From Clostridia bacterium (lineage in GTDB: Bacteria; Bacillota; Clostridia; Oscillospirales; Butyricicoccaceae): a DNA stretch of 8,739 nt. The notes beneath the pieces are model-generated. The model worked only from the letters and a program-made list of their open reading frames with translations. It was not told the origin of the DNA and ran no database searches. Position 1 is the first letter of the stretch; each line of letters starts with the position of its first letter. The stretch lies in assembly GCA_900763355.1 (NCBI GenBank), contig CAAFJY010000152.1:1-8739 (forward strand), in the 5' to 3' direction. Positions 5,767 to 8,739 of the stretch are shown here, piece by piece. The position numbers were made by a program, and so were the translations under genes.

Positions 5767-6579
5767 ATGTTTGGAATCCTTTGTCTGACCGTGCTGGACC
5801 CGGGGGAGCGGGGCAGGAGCCTGACTCTCCGCCTCTTCCCCCACCGGGGGATGGGGGAGGAGGACGGACTGTTCCGCATGGCCCGGTATCCCGTGGTCAC
5901 GCTCACCCTCTCGCCCCGGTGGAAGGCGCCGCTGCGGGAAAACCGGGTGCGCCGCGCCCTTCTGCGGCTGCGGAGCCGGGGAGCGGACAGCGTCATCCTC
6001 CCGGGGGAATATCACGGGCTGGCCCGGGGGCTGGGCCTGCGTCCCCTCACCGATCTTGCCGCCCGGGAGGCGGGGGCCCAGGCGGCGGTGGAGGAGCTGT
6101 GCCGGGCTCTGGACATCCCTCTGGGGAGCCTGGGGATCGAGATCCGGGGTGGGACCCTGTCCCGCCGGGCAGCCGACCAGGTCCTGGGTCTGGCCCAGAG
6201 CGCGGGCGCGCTCCGGATCCCGGAGGGGGAAAATGCGGAGCTGTCCCGGACCCTCTGGCGGGCCTGCGGCGTCATCGCCCAGGGGGAGTTTCCCCGGGGG
6301 ATGCCCCGTTTGACCCTGGCCTTTGCCGGTGCGGCAGGGGAGAGCCCCGGCGTGATGGCCGACCTGGGGGCCGGTCTGCCGGAAAATGCCGCCCAGGTGT
6401 GGCGGCCCCAGCCCCTCCCGCCCCGGGGCGCGATGGAACGGATGCCCGCCGGGTGCGACCCCGGCGTCTTTGCCGCCGCTCTGCTGGAATGCGGGGCGCT
6501 GCGGCCCCGGGAAATTCGCGTTTCACGCCTTGACATCCCCGGGGACACACCATATAATAATGAGATAGTTAAAGAATGA
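5767..6579 (+). CDS. Hypothetical protein, unrecognised family
   Basis: I do not recognise this 270-residue protein. The frame is chosen because its amino-acid composition is normal (Leu, Val, Ile, Glu, Arg mixed), whereas competing frames over the same bases read as Gly/Pro/Arg/Ala-rich shadows. It lacks a signal peptide or clear membrane segment, so it is probably cytoplasmic. Alternating strands and helices (VVTLTLSP at 43-50, NRVRRALLRLRSRGADSVIL at 59-78, LGIEIRGG at 122-129, RLTLAFAGAAG at 181-191) hint at an alpha/beta, perhaps Rossmann-like fold, but no catalytic motif is visible. The ATG at 5767 has GGCGGTG six bases upstream; an in-frame ATG at 5752 lies inside the hairpin and has no such site. 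No promoter is seen, so expression probably depends on read-through from the S41 gene. The last 16 codons overlap the greA promoter. Confidence 0.72.
   Translation: MFGILCLTVLDPGERGRSLTLRLFPHRGMGEEDGLFRMARYPVVTLTLSPRWKAPLRENRVRRALLRLRSRGADSVILPGEYHGLARGLGLRPLTDLAAREAGAQAAVEELCRALDIPLGSLGIEIRGGTLSRRAADQVLGLAQSAGALRIPEGENAELSRTLWRACGVIAQGEFPRGMPRLTLAFAGAAGESPGVMADLGAGLPENAAQVWRPQPLPPRGAMERMPAGCDPGVFAAALLECGALRPREIRVSRLDIPGDTPYNNEIVKE
6530..6558 (+). promoter_or_regulatory. Perfect-consensus sigma-A promoter of greA-lysS
   Basis: TTGACA (6530-6535) and TATAAT (6553-6558) are both exact consensus hexamers with an exact 17-base spacer. Transcription would start near 6565, leaving a leader of about 57 bases before greA. 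The promoter lies wholly within the 3' end of the preceding coding sequence (codons 255-264), whose stop is at 6577-6579. Such a promoter is expected to be strong and constitutive, fitting two housekeeping genes. Confidence 0.9.
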
Positions 6580-6621
6580 CCCGTCCTGACCACAGGACAG
6601 TACAAATAGGGGGAACCGCTC

Positions 6622-7101
6622 ATGCAGAAGCAGTATAAACTCACCAAAGAACGCCTGGAAGAGCTCAAAGCCGAGCTGGAACATCTAAAGACCGTCCGGG
6701 AGCACGAGGTCGCCGAGCTCATCAAGGAAGCCCGCGGCTTTGGCGATCTGTCGGAAAACAGCGAGTATGACGAGGCCAAAAACGAGCAGGGCAAGCTTTA
6801 TTCCCGCATCGCCGAGCTGGAAGCCATCATCCCCAACGCCATCGTCATCGACGAGACTGCCGCTTTGGACAAGGGGGCCAACATCGGCACCACCGTGGTC
6901 ACCGAGCGCCTGGACAACGGCATGAAAGCCGAGTTTGTCCTGGTGGGCTCCCAGGAGGCCAATCCCAAGGCCAAGCCCATGCGCCTGTCCGACGAATCGC
7001 CCTTCGGCAAGGCGGTCATGGGCCACCATGTGGACGAGATCGTCACCGTCGAAGCCCCCACCATGAGCTTCGAGGTGCGTATCCTCAGCATCACCCGATA
7101 A
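6622..7101 (+). CDS. greA: Transcription elongation factor GreA
   Basis: A 159-residue factor, the normal length for GreA. It enters the secondary channel of RNA polymerase and stimulates cleavage of backtracked transcripts. The N-terminal coiled-coil finger (about 5-75) contains the family signature ARGFGDLSENSEYDEAK (37-53); D42 and E45 are the acidic tip residues that position magnesium in the polymerase active site. The C-terminal FKBP-like domain carries VLVGSQEANP (106-115) and SPFGKAVMGHHVDEI (126-140). A strong ribosome site, AGGGGG at 6608-6613, lies eight bases before the ATG. It is transcribed from the consensus promoter at 6530-6558, together with lysS 19 bases downstream; greA-lysS adjacency is common in Firmicutes. 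Nothing looks unusual. Confidence 0.97.
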   Translation: MQKQYKLTKERLEELKAELEHLKTVREHEVAELIKEARGFGDLSENSEYDEAKNEQGKLYSRIAELEAIIPNAIVIDETAALDKGANIGTTVVTERLDNGMKAEFVLVGSQEANPKAKPMRLSDESPFGKAVMGHHVDEIVTVEAPTMSFEVRILSITR

Positions 7102-7120
7102 CGGAAACGAGGGAACACCT

Positions 7121-8617
7121 ATGGACGAAAAGATGCAGCAGCTGCCCGAAAGCGCCCAGGAGCTCAGCGAGATCCTCCAGATCCGCCGGGACAAGCTGGC
7201 GGCCCTCCGGGCCGAGGGACGGGATCCTTTTGCAGAGACCCGCTATGACCGTACATCCAACAGCAAGACCATCCTGGAAAACTTCGAGACCCTGGAAAAT
7301 CAGGATGTGGCCATCGCCGGCCGCATCCTCTCCAAGCGGGATATGGGGAAGGCCTCCTTCTGCCACATCCTGGACCAGCAGGGCCAGATCCAGATCTATG
7401 TGAAGATCGACGAGCTGGGGCCGGAGGGCTATGACCGCTTCAAAAAGCTGGACATCGGGGACATCATCGGCGTCAAGGGCTATGTGTTCCGCACCCGGCG
7501 GGGAGAGATCTCCGTTCATGTGAAGGAATATACGCTCCTGAGCAAGAGCCTGCTCCCCCTGCCGGAAAAGTTCCACGGCCTCAAGGATGTGGACACCCGC
7601 TACCGCCAGCGCTATGTGGACCTGATCGTCAACCCGGAGGTCCGGGAGACTTTTGTCAAGCGCTCCAAGGCCATTTCCGCCATCCGGGCCTATTTTGACA
7701 ATCTGGGTTATCTGGAGGTGGAGACCCCCGTTCTCAACACCGTCCAGGGCGGCGCCACGGCCCGCCCCTTTGTCACCCATCACAATGCCCTGGATTTGGA
7801 TATGTATCTCCGCATCGCCACCGAGCTTTATCTTAAGCGATGCATCATCGGCGGCTTTGAGCGGGTGTATGAGATCGGCCGTCTCTTCCGCAACGAGGGG
7901 ATGGATACCCGCCACAACCCGGAGTTTACCACGATCGAGTTCTATGAGGCCTATACCGATATCCACGGAATGATGGAGCGCACCGAAAACCTGATGCGCG
8001 AGGTGTGCCAGAAGGTCAACGGGACGCTTCAGATCCCCTTCGGCGATGTGACCATCGACATGGAAAAGCCCTTCCGCAAGGCCACCATGACCGAGCTGGT
8101 GCGGGAATACGCCGGGGTGGATTTTGACCAGATCCCCGACCTGGAAAGCGCCAAGGCCGCAGCCAAGGAGCACAATATCCAGGTGGAGCCCAAGCACAAA
8201 AAAGGGGACATCCTCTCCCTCTTCTTCGAGGAATACTGCGAGGACAAGCTCATTCAGCCCACCTTTGTGCTGGAGCACCCGGTGGAGATCTCGCCCCTGG
8301 CCAAGCGGGAGCCCCAGCGGCCCGACATGACCCAGCGGTTCGAGCTCTTCATCAACGGCGGCGAGTATGCCAATGCCTTCTCCGAACTCAATGACCCCCT
8401 GGACCAGCGGGAGCGCTTCGAAAATCAGATGAAGCTCCGGGCCATGGGCGACCTGGAGGCCAGCGAGATCGACGAGGATTACCTCACCGCCATGGAATAC
8501 GGTATGCCCCCCACGGGCGGCTGCGGCATCGGCATCGACCGCTTCGTCATGCTGCTGACCAACAATACCTCCATCCGGGATGTCTTGCTGTTCCCCACGA
8601 TGAAGCCGTTGGACTAA
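7121..8617 (+). CDS. lysS: Lysyl-tRNA synthetase, class II
   Basis: Charges tRNA-Lys with lysine in the cytoplasm, using ATP. The 498 residues match the usual size. An N-terminal helix leads into an anticodon-binding OB-fold (about 62-140, VAIAGRILSKRDMGKASF), followed by the class II catalytic core. Motif 1 covers about 180-206 ending in VETPVLN; motif 2 is EIGRLFRNEGMD to FTTIEFYEAY (251-278), with R257 as the ATP-contacting arginine; motif 3 is GGCGIGIDRFVMLL (466-479) with R474. The sequence TRHNPEFTTIEFYEAY (263-278) is diagnostic for LysRS over AspRS or AsnRS. GAGGG (7109-7113) is the ribosome site for the ATG at 7121. It is the last gene of the greA-lysS unit, followed by a strong terminator 26 bases after the stop. 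Confidence 0.98.
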   Translation: MDEKMQQLPESAQELSEILQIRRDKLAALRAEGRDPFAETRYDRTSNSKTILENFETLENQDVAIAGRILSKRDMGKASFCHILDQQGQIQIYVKIDELGPEGYDRFKKLDIGDIIGVKGYVFRTRRGEISVHVKEYTLLSKSLLPLPEKFHGLKDVDTRYRQRYVDLIVNPEVRETFVKRSKAISAIRAYFDNLGYLEVETPVLNTVQGGATARPFVTHHNALDLDMYLRIATELYLKRCIIGGFERVYEIGRLFRNEGMDTRHNPEFTTIEFYEAYTDIHGMMERTENLMREVCQKVNGTLQIPFGDVTIDMEKPFRKATMTELVREYAGVDFDQIPDLESAKAAAKEHNIQVEPKHKKGDILSLFFEEYCEDKLIQPTFVLEHPVEISPLAKREPQRPDMTQRFELFINGGEYANAFSELNDPLDQRERFENQMKLRAMGDLEASEIDEDYLTAMEYGMPPTGGCGIGIDRFVMLLTNNTSIRDVLLFPTMKPLD

Positions 8618-8643
8618 CTGCGGAAATATTCACGATCCATGAC

Positions 8644-8676
8644 AAAGAACCCCGCCAAAGGCGGGGTTCTTTTTTT
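8644..8676 (+). terminator. Intrinsic terminator of greA-lysS
   Basis: A 13-base-pair stem, AAAGAACCCCGCC (8644-8656) with GGCGGGGTTCTTT (8660-8672), is closed by an AAA loop. A T-rich run continues to 8682 with a single C at 8677. This is a textbook Rho-independent terminator located just after the lysS stop. Confidence 0.95.
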
Positions 8677-8691
8677 CTTTTTCCACAGAAT

Positions 8692-8730
8692 GGGGAATTT
8701 TCCGGCGAGGGACGAAAATGAAAGTTCCCC
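8692..8730 (+). other. Imperfect inverted repeat at window end
   Basis: GGGGAATTTTC (8692-8702) can pair with GAAAGTTCCCC (8720-8730), 11 pairs including one G-T wobble, around a 17-base loop. It lies beyond the lysS terminator in a stretch with no supported gene. It could belong to the leader or operator of the next gene outside the window; I see no T-box, riboswitch or coding signal that I can name. Confidence 0.35.
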
Positions 8731-8739
8731 CTTGTCAAA

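Noticed and set aside
3174..5996. A 940-residue open frame on the minus strand, antisense to the M23 and S41 genes
   Set aside because: It reads as Gly/His/Leu/Val-rich text with no domain, and the plus strand over the same bases carries two clearly recognisable enzymes. Long antisense open frames are expected opposite GC-rich genes with few TTA, CTA or TCA codons.
5781..6533. Alternative 250-residue plus-strand frame over the unknown gene
   Set aside because: Its composition is almost entirely Gly, Pro, Ala and Arg, as expected when a GC-rich gene is read out of phase; the frame starting at 5767 has a normal composition.
6012..6794. Minus-strand open frame of 260 residues crossing the greA promoter and greA start
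   Set aside because: It runs antisense through a consensus promoter and the greA coding region and shows only Ser/Arg/Pro-rich text.
8547..8738. Minus-strand open frame of 63 residues at the window end
   Set aside because: It reads straight through the lysS terminator hairpin and into lysS antisense; not a plausible gene. A TTGACA on the minus strand near 8733-8738 has no -10 partner at the right distance.
8692..8739. T-box leader or riboswitch start after lysS
   Set aside because: No AGGGTGG-type T-box core or other leader motif is present in the few bases available.

Overview
The window reads as chromosomal core DNA of a GC-rich Gram-positive member of the Clostridia. The gut Oscillospiraceae group (Flavonifractor, Pseudoflavonifractor or Intestinimonas-like) is my best guess. 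This rests on the order ftsE-ftsX-M23 peptidase-S41 peptidase, the greA-lysS pair, strong AGGAGG-type ribosome sites, sigma-A-type promoters and GC-rich third codon positions. The taxonomic call is inference; no RNA marker gene is present. All seven supported genes are on the + strand. I see no mobile element, CRISPR array, tRNA or rRNA.

Layout. (1) Positions 52-80 hold a good sigma-A-type promoter driving a CdaR/PucR-family regulator (138-1220), closed by a hairpin at 1241-1272. (2) A short gap holds an exact match to the WalR-type box (1298-1314). It is followed by a tightly packed cell-wall operon: ftsE (1344-2285, with an unusual acidic C-terminal tail), ftsX (2282-3202, overlapping ATGA junction), a membrane-anchored coiled-coil M23 peptidase with a complete metal site (3207-4436), and a PDZ-containing S41 C-terminal processing peptidase (4470-5711). 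(3) A long perfect hairpin (5721-5760) lies between this operon and an unrecognised 270-residue protein (5767-6579), and its 3' arm contains the probable ribosome site of that gene. (4) A fully consensus promoter, TTGACA-17-TATAAT, sits inside the last codons of the unknown gene and drives greA (6622-7101) and lysS (7121-8617). A classical intrinsic terminator follows at 8644-8676. The last 60 bases hold only an imperfect hairpin.

How the genes work together. FtsE (ATPase) and FtsX (membrane protein) form the ABC-like complex that activates peptidoglycan hydrolysis by a coiled-coil partner outside the membrane. The partner here is most likely the adjacent M23 protein, which keeps its zinc ligands and may be a hydrolase in its own right. 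The S41 protease could process or remove that hydrolase. The WalR-type box suggests the operon may be tied to a cell-wall two-component system, as PcsB and CwlO are in other Firmicutes. The greA-lysS unit is housekeeping (transcript elongation and lysyl-tRNA charging). No wholly new system stands out. The most notable points are the WalR-type box, the acidic FtsE tail, the intact M23 partner, and the unknown gene squeezed between a hairpin that covers its start and a promoter inside its end.
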